Assembly: GCF_947496725.1 (NCBI RefSeq)
Contig: NZ_CANMDS010000002.1
Location: 62,001 to 126,000 of the forward strand
Source of the DNA: an uncultured Dokdonia sp.
GTDB taxonomy: Bacteria > Bacteroidota > Bacteroidia > Flavobacteriales > Flavobacteriaceae
Length of the DNA stretch: 64,000 bases
Reading direction: 5' to 3'
Both the position numbers and the translations under genes were made by a program. Under the pieces are notes generated by a model, which made no database searches, was not told the origin of the DNA, and saw only the letters and a program-made list of their open reading frames with translations. This document shows, one piece after another, positions 8,938 to 16,503 of this stretch; the stretch's first letter is position 1, and each line of letters opens with the position of its first letter.

Positions 8938-9456
8938 TTACTCTTCAGAGTCTGAAGCTGCTGCTTCACCCTCTGCACCAGGAGCATCCTCAGCATCTGC
9001 AACCACTTCTGGTTGTGCTGCTGCGATACGAGCCTCGTTTACAGCTTTCTCAGCTGCAAGAGCGTCTGCTTTTGCTTTTTCTTCTGCTTTAGAAAGGTCA
9101 CCTTTCTTAGCTGCTACTTTAGAAGCTTTTTCTTCTAACCAAGCGTTGAATTTTTCTTCTGCTTGCTCTTCAGTAAGCGCTCCTTTACGTACACCACCTG
9201 CAAGGTGATTTTTGAGCATTGCTCCTTTGTACGATAAAAGACGTTTTGCCGTCTCAGTAGGCTGCGCTCCGTTTTGTAACCAAGTTACAGCTCCATCTAC
9301 ATCTAGATCAATCTGTGCTGGGTTACTGTTAGGATTGTAAGTACCTATTTTTTCTAAGTATTTACCATCTCTCTTTGCGCGTGCATCTGCTGCTACGATC
9401 CAGTAAAAAGGTTTTCCTTTTTTACCGTGTCTTTGTAATCTAATTTTAACTGACAT
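8938..9456 (-). CDS. rpsP: 30S ribosomal protein S16 with long acidic/Ala-rich tail
   Basis: The first 80 or so residues are canonical bS16 (MSVKIRLQRHGKKGKPFYWIV). The protein is 172 residues against about 80-90 in E. coli. The remaining half is an Ala/Glu/Lys-rich tail ending GEAAASDSEE, an extension common in Bacteroidota S16. It is the first gene of rpsP-rimM-trmN6. A TAnnTTTG promoter and a GC-rich leader hairpin precede it. Confidence 0.95.
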   Translation of the reverse strand: MSVKIRLQRHGKKGKPFYWIVAADARAKRDGKYLEKIGTYNPNSNPAQIDLDVDGAVTWLQNGAQPTETAKRLLSYKGAMLKNHLAGGVRKGALTEEQAEEKFNAWLEEKASKVAAKKGDLSKAEEKAKADALAAEKAVNEARIAAAQPEVVADAEDAPGAEGEAAASDSEE

Positions 9457-9469
9457 AAAAGTTAATTTG

Positions 9470-9486
9470 TGGGGTACCCGACCCCT
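9470..9486 (-). promoter_or_regulatory. GC-rich leader hairpin of rpsP
   Basis: The rpsP leader holds a short GC-rich inverted repeat (GGGG...CCCC around a GGGTACCC core) in otherwise AT-rich sequence, close to the start codon. It could be an operator for translational control; this is inference. Confidence 0.35.
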
Positions 9487-9503
9487 GTTTTTATTTAAGT
9501 CTG

Positions 9504-9511
9504 CAAATATA
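9504..9511 (-). promoter_or_regulatory. -7 promoter element of rpsP
   Basis: TATATTTG on the - strand fits TAnnTTTG, about 48 bases before the rpsP ATG. Confidence 0.5.
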
Positions 9512-9556
9512 CTACAATTTTTGATCCATTCGACACGTTATGTCTTTAATATAGAG

Positions 9557-9564
9557 TACTTTTG
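9557..9564 (+). promoter_or_regulatory. -7 promoter element of the lipoprotein gene
   Basis: TACTTTTG fits TAnnTTTG and ends 23 bases before the ATG at 9588. Confidence 0.5.
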
Positions 9565-9587
9565 CAAAATATTTAAGACACCCCTCA

Positions 9588-10400
9588 ATGAAAGTATTAT
9601 TCCTTACATTAATAAGTGTAATGCTCTTTACTTCTTGTAGTACAATAGAAGACAATAGTCCGGCTTTACAAGGAATTAAAGACAGCTTACTCTTTAGAGC
9701 AAATGACTCGAGAGCCATTTTTAATACAGACGGAAGCCTTGTTGTCACTGGAGAGCGCGGCCTTGAAGCCGTTAATCTTCTTGTTAACAACCAGAGCCAG
9801 AGCCCCGTTACCCTAGGCGGATCAAACAACACAAATATAGCTGTATACACGGATGAGAATGGTGTAGAATACAGCACACTTAACCCTCTTTCTCGAGGAA
9901 ATTTTGTTTATTCTCTTAACGGTGATACTAGTCTTTCTGGCGAGTTTAGCTTTACTGCATATACAGAATCACTTCAAGACTCCGTTTTCTTTTACAGAGG
10001 TATTGCATATCAAGTTCCTATATTAAGTCCTTTAATGGAGGAACCAGAAATTATTATACTTTCTGACAGCTTTACAGCAAAGGTCAACACAATTACTTTT
10101 GTTCCTACTATAATAAATAGTTCTGTATCTGGTAATCTTATAACCGTAGTAGGACAGACCTCTACCACCTCTCTTGCTTTAAACTTTCCGCTCAATACAA
10201 TGCCAGGTAACTACTTATTAGGTACAAATCCAGATCTTTCGGCTGGTTATACGGTTCCCAATGGAGTGTCTAATGCTACATCTGGAGAACTTACCATCAT
10301 TACAAATGATGCGGCAAATGAGCTTATTGTAGGTACCTTTTCTTTTCAAACAGATGATGGGTTTGACGTAACAGAAGGTGCATTTACTATAAATTATTAG
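9588..10400 (+). CDS. Uncharacterised lipoprotein
   Basis: A 270-residue protein with a lipoprotein signal (lipobox FTSC, Cys about 17). The rest is beta-rich with no catalytic motif that I recognise. Two stretches resemble each other loosely: NTNIAVYTDENGVEYST...GEFSFTAY and a C-terminal SGELTIITNDAANELIVGTFSFQ. The latter recalls small flavobacterial lipoproteins of the DUF6252 kind, so a duplicated domain of that kind is possible but unproven. Expected anchored in a membrane, facing the periplasm or outside. Monocistronic, with its own promoter and terminator. Confidence 0.65.
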   Translation: MKVLFLTLISVMLFTSCSTIEDNSPALQGIKDSLLFRANDSRAIFNTDGSLVVTGERGLEAVNLLVNNQSQSPVTLGGSNNTNIAVYTDENGVEYSTLNPLSRGNFVYSLNGDTSLSGEFSFTAYTESLQDSVFFYRGIAYQVPILSPLMEEPEIIILSDSFTAKVNTITFVPTIINSSVSGNLITVVGQTSTTSLALNFPLNTMPGNYLLGTNPDLSAGYTVPNGVSNATSGELTIITNDAANELIVGTFSFQTDDGFDVTEGAFTINY

Positions 10401-10409
10401 GTATTATTA

Positions 10410-10425
10410 CGCTTTCGCGAAAGCG
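10410..10425. repeat. Palindrome CGCTTTCGCGAAAGCG, exact, intergenic copy
   Basis: It begins nine bases after the lipoprotein stop codon and precedes the terminator. Here the symmetry extends three more bases on each side (TTA...TAA), giving a 22-base perfect palindrome at 10407-10428. Confidence 0.95.
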
Positions 10426-10441
10426 TAACCACCCACAATAC

Positions 10442-10470
10442 AAGCACTCCACAAGGGGTGCTTTTTCTTT
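10442..10470 (+). terminator. Intrinsic terminator after the lipoprotein gene
   Basis: A nine-base-pair stem with one G.U pair (10442-10450 with 10455-10463) is followed by CTTTTTCTTTT. Confidence 0.8.
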
Positions 10471-10580
10471 TATGTTAAGTAATTTAAGACACTTAACACA
10501 GATTTACGTTAATAAGCGCCAAAACTAGCGCTATGAGGTTAAAGGTGGTTAAACCCTTAACCCAGAGCCCTGTATCCCTG

Positions 10581-10588
10581 TACCTTTA
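10581..10588 (+). promoter_or_regulatory. Probable -7 element of the DUF2383 gene
   Basis: TACCTTTA, one base from TAnnTTTG, lies 28 bases before the ATG at 10617 but downstream of the earlier ATG at 10533. It therefore supports the later start. Confidence 0.4.
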
Positions 10589-10616
10589 CATCATTACTAA
10601 CAACAAAAAATATATT

Positions 10617-11063
10617 ATGAGCTATACAGAAGAAGTAGGAAATAAGTTAAATAATTTATTAACCAAGTCATATGATGCAGAAGCTGGCTACAAGAAAGCG
10701 GCAGAAAAAGTAAGCAACACAGGACTAAAAAACTTTTTTAACAACCGTGCTCAAGATCGATATAACTTTGGACACGAGATTAAAGAAGAAGTACGCAGTT
10801 TTGGACAAGAAGTAGATAAAGGAACAAGCTTCACTGCAGACGCGCACAGAGCGTGGATGGATATTAAAGCAGCCTTCACTACAGATAATGATGAGGCAGT
10901 ACTAGAAGAAGCAATAAGAGGAGAAAAAGCCTCTGTAGAAACATATAATGAAGTGCTAGCAGAGACTACATTACCAAGTTCTACAAGAACAATTTTAGAA
11001 CAACAACGCAACAGCATACAGAATGCTCTTAATGAGGTAAAAACTCTAGAGGAGTGGGCATAA
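10617..11063 (+). CDS. PA2169-family four-helix-bundle protein (DUF2383)
   Basis: The frame could begin at 10533, but the first 28 codons have no family similarity and a promoter-like element lies inside them. I therefore choose the ATG at 10617 (MSYTEEVGNKLNNLLTKSYD, 148 residues). The sequence matches DUF2383/PA2169 proteins, which are ferritin-like four-helix bundles: YDAEAGYKKAAEKVSN, LKNFFNNRAQDR, then HRAWMDIKAAFT and VLEEAIRGEKASVETYNEVL. The family is common in bacteria and linked to stress, but its biochemical role is unknown. Monocistronic, with a strong terminator. Confidence 0.85.
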   Translation: MSYTEEVGNKLNNLLTKSYDAEAGYKKAAEKVSNTGLKNFFNNRAQDRYNFGHEIKEEVRSFGQEVDKGTSFTADAHRAWMDIKAAFTTDNDEAVLEEAIRGEKASVETYNEVLAETTLPSSTRTILEQQRNSIQNALNEVKTLEEWA

Positions 11064-11101
11064 TAAGCACACTATAAAAAATTGAATTTGAAAAAGAAGG
11101 G

Positions 11102-11131
11102 AAATCCCAGCCACTAGGCTGGGATTTTTTT
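11102..11131 (+). terminator. Intrinsic terminator after the DUF2383 gene
   Basis: A perfect 11-base-pair stem (11102-11112 with 11117-11127) with loop ACTA and a T run. Confidence 0.9.
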
Positions 11132-11263
11132 GCTTCAATTTCTGATGGTCAATGTCTTATCTCAACTTAAAAAATTGTGCATAAATCATCAAAATTTGAC
11201 ATCAATTAAGCACACATTAAAGAGTAAAATTCTGTACATTTCTTATCCACATTTTTTACGCCT

Positions 11264-14200
11264 ATGTACCTCATTTTTGACACCGAAACTACGGGACTTC
11301 CAAAAAACTGGAACGCTCCTATTACAGACTCAGACAACTGGCCACGCTGTATACAGATAGCCTGGCAGCTGCACGATGAGATGGGACAAGTTATAGAGCA
11401 TCAAGATTATCTAGTAAAGCCAGAAGGCTTTGACATTCCCTATGATGCAGAGCGTATACACGGGATATCAACAGCCCTGGCAGAAAAAGACGGAGTCGCA
11501 CTCTCTGAGGTTCTTGAGAAGTTTAATATTGCATTATCTCAGGCAAAATATGTGGTGGGTCAAAACGTAGGTTTTGACACAAATATTATGGGTGCAGAGT
11601 TTCACAGACTCAACATTGGCAACGACCTGCAAGAGCTGCCCGTACTAGATACGTGTACAGAAAAAACGGCAACCCTTTGCCAGTTACCTGGAGGACGAGG
11701 TGGAAAATTTAAACTACCTACACTTACAGAGTTGCACAAACATCTTTTTGGTGAAGGTTTTGGAGAAGCTCACAATGCTACGGCAGATGTTGAGGCGACT
11801 ACGCGTTGCTTTTTAGAACTTATACGCCAGCGTGTATACACAAAAGAGGAGCTAGATGTACAGCCAGACTATTTTGATAGGTTCTCTCAAGCAAACCCGC
11901 AACCCATTGAGTTTATAGGACTCAAACACATCAATCTCAAAAAAGCCTCTGAGCGTATTGCTAAAAAACTAGCTGCACAAAATGAAGCCCCAGAAATATC
12001 ACAAACAGAACTAGAAGATAATGCTGCAAAGCTATCTGAGGTAAAGTTTGCTCATCTACATAATCACTCACAGTTTTCTATACTGCAGTCTACTGCTAGT
12101 GTACAAGACATTGTAAAGGCTGCTGCAGCTCAAAAAATGCCTGCAGTCGCTATGACAGATATGGGTAATATGATGGGAGCTTTTCACTTTACAAAAGCGG
12201 TAAAGTCACATAACGCAGGCGTAAAAAAAGCAAATGCCGCAGCCGTAGAGGCGGGAGAAGAACCGGAGAGAGTACCTCTTAAAGCCATTATTGGTTGTGA
12301 GTTTAACGTATGTGTAGACCACAAAAACAAAAGCCAGAAAGATAATGGGTACCAAATAGTGATCCTCGCCAAAAATAAAAATGGATATCAAAACCTCTGT
12401 AAAATGGCGTCTATTGCCTACACAGATGGTTTTTATTATGTACCTCGTATAGATCGTAATGTGATAATGCAATATCACGATGATCTTATTGTACTCACAG
12501 GTAACCTATATGGAGAGGTGCCTAGCAAAATACTTAACGTAGGCGAAAAACAAGCCGAGGAAGCGCTCGTTTGGTGGAAAGAACAGTTTGGTAATGATCT
12601 TTATGTTGAGTTAATGCGTCACGGGCAAGAAGATGAGGATAGAGTGATGCCTGTTTTACTCTCGCTTTCGCGAAAGCATAACATAAAAACTGTCGCATCA
12701 AACAATACTTTTTACATCGAAAAATCTGATGCAGATGCACACGACGTATTACTTTGTGTAAAAGATGGAGAAAAAGTGGCAACGCCAAAGGGTCGTGGTC
12801 GTGGCTATCGTTATGGCCTTCCTAATGATGAGTACTACTTTAAAAGTGGAGAGGAAATGAAAACCCTCTTTGCAGATGTGCCAGAAGCTATTTTAAATGT
12901 ACAAGAGGTTGTTGATAAAATTGAACCTTATGAACTTGCGAGAGACGTACTGCTTCCAGCTTTTGACATACCTCAAGAATTTGTATCTCCAGAAGATGCC
13001 ATAGATGGTGGAAAACGTGGTGAAAATGCTTTTTTAAGACATCTGGTTTATGAAGGTGCAAAAAAGCGTTATGGTGAAGAACTCTCAGAAGAAGTTACAG
13101 AACGTTTAGATTTTGAGCTTGACGTTATAGAAAAAACAGGATACCCGGGTTACTTCTTGATTGTAGAAGATTTTATACGCGAGGCTCGTAATATGGATGT
13201 ATCTGTAGGACCTGGTCGTGGATCTGCCGCGGGATCTGTTGCAGCATACTGTTTATGGATTACAAACATAGACCCGATGAAGTACGACCTACTTTTTGAG
13301 CGTTTCTTAAATCCGGATCGTGTGAGTATGCCCGATATTGATATTGATTTTGATGATGAAGGACGTGGACGTGTAATGCAATATGTAATAGATAAGTATG
13401 GAGCAAATCAAGTTGCACAAATTATTACATACGGTACAATGGCCGCAAAGTCTTCTATACGAGATACCTCTAGAGCACTAGATCTATCACTAGGAGATGC
13501 AGACCGTATTGCAAAGCTCATACCTACTATGAGTAAGCTGCGTAAGATATTTGGAAAAACAGATGCAGAGCTACGCAGCGCCTTTAGATCTGATGATCTT
13601 CCAAAAGTGCAGGAGCTTATTAATATAGAAACACAAGACAACCTGGAAGGGCAAATGCTCAGACAAGCACGCCAACTAGAGGGTTCTGTACGTAACACGG
13701 GGATACACGCCTGTGGAGTGATTATCACACCAGATGATATCACAAATTTTGTACCTGTTGCACTAGCAAAAGACTCAGATCTCTATGTAACACAGTTTGA
13801 CAACTCTGTAGTAGAAGAAGCTGGATTACTTAAGATGGATTTCTTGGGTCTGAAGACCCTTACTCTTATAAAGGACACTGTTAAGCTAGTAAAGTATCGC
13901 CACAATGTAGATCTGGATCCAGAGAACTTCCCTCTAGATGATGAAAAGACATATGAACTCTTCCAGCGTGGTGACACGATAGGGATTTTTCAATATGAAT
14001 CACCTGGTATGCAAAAGCATATGCAATCTCTTAAACCTACCGTTTTTGAAGATCTTATTGCAATGAATGCGCTGTATCGCCCGGGGCCAATGGAGTACAT
14101 CCCCTCTTTTGTAAGAAGGAAGCACGGAGAAGAAGATATTGAGTATGACTTACCAGCAATGGAAGAGTACTTAAAAGAAACCTATGGTATTACTGTATAC

Positions 14201-15655
14201 CAAGAGCAAGTAATGCTTCTATCTCAAAAACTTGCCGACTTTACAAAAGGTGAGGCAGATGTACTGCGTAAGGCGATGGGTAAAAAGCAAATTGCCGTTC
14301 TTGACAAAATGAAGCCTAAGTTTATAGAACAGGCATCTGCAAAAGGACACGATCCAGAAAAGCTGGAAAAAATATGGAAAGACTGGGAAGCATTTGCTGC
14401 ATATGCCTTTAATAAATCTCACTCTACCTGCTACGCTTGGATTGCCTATCAAACAGCATATTTAAAGGCACACTACCCTGCAGAGTATCTTGCCGCTGTA
14501 CTTTCTAACAATATGAATGACATAAAGCAAGTAACATTCTTTATGGAAGAAGCAAAACGTATGGGACTAGAAGTACTAGGCCCAGATGTAAATGAATCTT
14601 TTAGAAAATTTACAGTAAATGATAATGGCGCTGTACGTTTTGGTATGGGTGCTGTAAAAGGTGTAGGTACGGGAGCAGTTGCCACTATTGTAGAAAATAG
14701 AAAAGAAGGAAAATATAAATCTGTTTTTGACTTTGCTCGTCGTGTAGATTTACGTGCTGCAAATAAGAAAGCTTTTGAAAGTCTTGCTCTAGCCGGCGGC
14801 TTTGATGAACTAGATGGCGACACGCACAGAGCACAATTCTTTAATGATAATGGTGATGGGATTACCTTTTTAGAAAAAGCAGTAAAGTATGGTGCACGCT
14901 ATCAAGAAAATGAAAATAGCTCTCAAGTAAGCCTTTTTGGAGAAGCAAGTGAGGTGCAAATACCAGAACCAGAAGTTCCGCCGTGTGAAGAATGGGGCAC
15001 AATGGAGAAGCTCAAACGTGAGAAAGAAGTTGTAGGTGTATACATCTCTGGTCACCCACTAGATGATTTTAAAACCGAGATGGAGACCTTTTGCAACGCT
15101 ACCGTTGCTCATTTTAACCAGATGGAGGCTTTTGTAAATAGAGAACTCACCTTTGGTGGAGTAATTACAGATGTACAACATCGTGTATCAAAAAATGGCA
15201 AAGGTTGGGCAGCTTTTACGGTAGAGGACTTTACAGACACCTTTGAGTTTAGAATGTTTGGGGAAGAGTATCTCAAGATGAGACACTTTTTAATACCTAA
15301 TAGTTTTATACACGCTAAGGTCTTTATAAAAGATGGTTTTACTAATAGAGAGACTGGAAGAAAGAGTGATCCTCGCACCCAGTTTAATAGCATACAGCAA
15401 CTGCAAGATGTTATGGAAAATAATGCTAAAAAGCTCACCATAAACATCGACATAAATGAGATAGCCGAAGCTAGAGTAGCAGAGATTAAGGAAATTTTAG
15501 ATCAACACATAGGTAGTGCAAAACTGCACTTTCAAGTGTTTGAACCTCAGGAAAAAATCTATGTAAAAATGCCTAGCAAAAAGACTAAAATAAGAATATG
15601 CCAGGAGCTACTAGACTCTCTAGATGAAAATAAAGTACATTATAAGTTAAACTAG
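11264..15655 (+). CDS. dnaE: DNA polymerase III subunit alpha with fused N-terminal DnaQ-type exonuclease
   Basis: The 1463-residue protein starts with a DEDDh exonuclease (about 1-190: FDTETTGLPK, NVGFDTNIMGAEFHRL, then AHNATADVEATTR). Next come a PHP domain (about 260-500, starting FAHLHNHSQFS) and the C-family polymerase core. The catalytic acids are in MPDIDIDFDDEGRGR (Asp about 691 and 693), preceded by VGPGRGSAAGS. A helix-hairpin-helix region and an OB fold (about 1290-1375) follow. E. coli alpha is about 1160 residues and lacks the exonuclease. Several PHP metal ligands look replaced (TDM for TDH, SNNTF for TNDVH-like), so proofreading probably rests on the fused domain. The palindrome at 12663-12678 is read as LSRK. 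Confidence 0.95.
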   Translation: MYLIFDTETTGLPKNWNAPITDSDNWPRCIQIAWQLHDEMGQVIEHQDYLVKPEGFDIPYDAERIHGISTALAEKDGVALSEVLEKFNIALSQAKYVVGQNVGFDTNIMGAEFHRLNIGNDLQELPVLDTCTEKTATLCQLPGGRGGKFKLPTLTELHKHLFGEGFGEAHNATADVEATTRCFLELIRQRVYTKEELDVQPDYFDRFSQANPQPIEFIGLKHINLKKASERIAKKLAAQNEAPEISQTELEDNAAKLSEVKFAHLHNHSQFSILQSTASVQDIVKAAAAQKMPAVAMTDMGNMMGAFHFTKAVKSHNAGVKKANAAAVEAGEEPERVPLKAIIGCEFNVCVDHKNKSQKDNGYQIVILAKNKNGYQNLCKMASIAYTDGFYYVPRIDRNVIMQYHDDLIVLTGNLYGEVPSKILNVGEKQAEEALVWWKEQFGNDLYVELMRHGQEDEDRVMPVLLSLSRKHNIKTVASNNTFYIEKSDADAHDVLLCVKDGEKVATPKGRGRGYRYGLPNDEYYFKSGEEMKTLFADVPEAILNVQEVVDKIEPYELARDVLLPAFDIPQEFVSPEDAIDGGKRGENAFLRHLVYEGAKKRYGEELSEEVTERLDFELDVIEKTGYPGYFLIVEDFIREARNMDVSVGPGRGSAAGSVAAYCLWITNIDPMKYDLLFERFLNPDRVSMPDIDIDFDDEGRGRVMQYVIDKYGANQVAQIITYGTMAAKSSIRDTSRALDLSLGDADRIAKLIPTMSKLRKIFGKTDAELRSAFRSDDLPKVQELINIETQDNLEGQMLRQARQLEGSVRNTGIHACGVIITPDDITNFVPVALAKDSDLYVTQFDNSVVEEAGLLKMDFLGLKTLTLIKDTVKLVKYRHNVDLDPENFPLDDEKTYELFQRGDTIGIFQYESPGMQKHMQSLKPTVFEDLIAMNALYRPGPMEYIPSFVRRKHGEEDIEYDLPAMEEYLKETYGITVYQEQVMLLSQKLADFTKGEADVLRKAMGKKQIAVLDKMKPKFIEQASAKGHDPEKLEKIWKDWEAFAAYAFNKSHSTCYAWIAYQTAYLKAHYPAEYLAAVLSNNMNDIKQVTFFMEEAKRMGLEVLGPDVNESFRKFTVNDNGAVRFGMGAVKGVGTGAVATIVENRKEGKYKSVFDFARRVDLRAANKKAFESLALAGGFDELDGDTHRAQFFNDNGDGITFLEKAVKYGARYQENENSSQVSLFGEASEVQIPEPEVPPCEEWGTMEKLKREKEVVGVYISGHPLDDFKTEMETFCNATVAHFNQMEAFVNRELTFGGVITDVQHRVSKNGKGWAAFTVEDFTDTFEFRMFGEEYLKMRHFLIPNSFIHAKVFIKDGFTNRETGRKSDPRTQFNSIQQLQDVMENNAKKLTINIDINEIAEARVAEIKEILDQHIGSAKLHFQVFEPQEKIYVKMPSKKTKIRICQELLDSLDENKVHYKLN
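12663..12678. repeat. Palindrome variant (last base A), coding copy
   Basis: The inner 14 bases are intact. Translated in the LSRK frame at residues 468-471 of DnaE, within the PHP region. Confidence 0.9.
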
Positions 15656-16054
15656 TTATGCCACATTACGAGGTGTCACTAGCTCTCTACGAATAAGTAT
15701 AGTCACTTCTTCTTTATAACTCTCTGTTTGTAACGTATAGGTAAATGCCTGTGGGTTCTCATCATTTCTCACACCTTGCATACTCGCTTGGTGCAAAAGA
15801 TAAGTGGCATAATTTGGATAACCTAGATACTTACAGAGCATCTCAATCATCTTTGCATTTGGCGATAGCTCTTCATTATCTCCATCTTCTATGTAATTAT
15901 TGTAATAATTAAGAAGTGTTCTTCTTGAGATTTGATAATTACACTCACACCAGAGACTAATTGCTAGGTGGTCTGCCCATTGTGTTTTTGTGTTTCCGGG
16001 GGTTTCTGTTTGCGCTTTCGCGAAAGCGGACAAAACAATTTTTCTAAACATCAT
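15656..16054 (-). CDS. Small protein of unknown function, possibly HTH-like
   Basis: A 132-residue cytoplasmic protein. The middle (TQWADHLAISLWCECNYQISRRTLLNYYNNYIED, about 24-57) and the following PNAKMIEMLCKYLGYPNYATYLL resemble the N-terminal part of some Bacteroidota proteins in which a helical, HTH-like unit ends in YLGYxNYxxY. No enzyme motif is present. The palindrome copy encodes AFAKA at residues 10-14. Its stop codon abuts the dnaE stop with no base between, and no terminator separates the two convergent genes. Function unknown. Confidence 0.6.
   Translation of the reverse strand: MMFRKIVLSAFAKAQTETPGNTKTQWADHLAISLWCECNYQISRRTLLNYYNNYIEDGDNEELSPNAKMIEMLCKYLGYPNYATYLLHQASMQGVRNDENPQAFTYTLQTESYKEEVTILIRRELVTPRNVA
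16013..16028. repeat. Palindrome CGCTTTCGCGAAAGCG, exact, coding copy
   Basis: AFAKA frame, residues 10-14 of the 132-residue unknown protein. Confidence 0.95.
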
Positions 16055-16157
16055 AATGGTAATTTTTATTTCTAAATCATTCCTATATATTTTTCTATTA
16101 GGGATTGGAAAGGATTTTCCATCGGTTTTCCATCTAGCACTCTTGATAAGCTAGATA

Positions 16158-16171
16158 TTTACGTATGTAAA
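16158..16171. promoter_or_regulatory. Inverted repeat upstream of the two-component operon
   Basis: TTTAC-GTAT-GTAAA, a five-base inverted repeat. A related TTACGTAA palindrome lies at 16266-16273. Both contain CGTA steps like those in the 16214-16232 element and may bind a regulator; inference only. Confidence 0.3.
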
Positions 16172-16213
16172 AGATAATCAGCACACAAAGAACGATAAAT
16201 AGCATTAGGTTTC

Positions 16214-16232
16214 ATAAAGGAAATCCGTAAAA
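16214..16232 (+). repeat. 19-base direct repeat, copy 1, upstream of the two-component operon
   Basis: ATAAAGGAAATCCGTAAAA, identical to 19127-19145. It lies 13 bases before a promoter-like TTTCTTTG (16242-16249), in the position expected for an activator site. Confidence 0.75.
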
Positions 16233-16241
16233 GGCTACATA

Positions 16242-16249
16242 TTTCTTTG
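16242..16249 (+). promoter_or_regulatory. Degenerate -7 element of the small lipoprotein/two-component operon
   Basis: TTTCTTTG differs from TAnnTTTG in one base. A weak core promoter next to a repeated upstream element is what an activator-dependent promoter would look like. Confidence 0.35.
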
Positions 16250-16299
16250 TTAAATAAGATTTTTCTTACGTAAAATAATAACCCTGAAACATTAAAATT

Positions 16300-16458
16300 A
16301 TGAAAACAACAATTTACATCTTAGCATTTTTATTTATGGGAGTAACCTTTACTGCTTGCACTCCAGATACCGTGACCGAAGAAAGTGATCGCATAGAAAG
16401 TACTTGGGGAGAGGATGATAACAATGGAGAAGAAAAGGAAGATGAAGAGGGTAATTAG
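16300..16458 (+). CDS. Small acidic lipoprotein (52 residues)
   Basis: ATG at 16300-16302 and TAG at 16456-16458. The product has a lipoprotein signal with hydrophobic core IYILAFLFMGVTF and lipobox FTAC (Cys 20). A very acidic tail of 32 residues follows (VTEESDRIESTWGEDDNNGEEKEDEEGN in part). Sequence after the Cys is low complexity and I recognise no family. It lies 45 bases before the histidine kinase gene with no terminator between them, so it is probably co-transcribed and may feed a signal to the kinase; that role is a guess. Confidence 0.7.
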   Translation: MKTTIYILAFLFMGVTFTACTPDTVTEESDRIESTWGEDDNNGEEKEDEEGN

Positions 16459-16503
16459 ACCTTTTGCATCTTAATATTTTTCACTAATTCGTATATTAGA
16501 GGG

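Noticed and set aside
10533-10616. Upstream extension of the DUF2383 protein
   Set aside because: The extra 28 codons lack family similarity and contain a promoter-like element.
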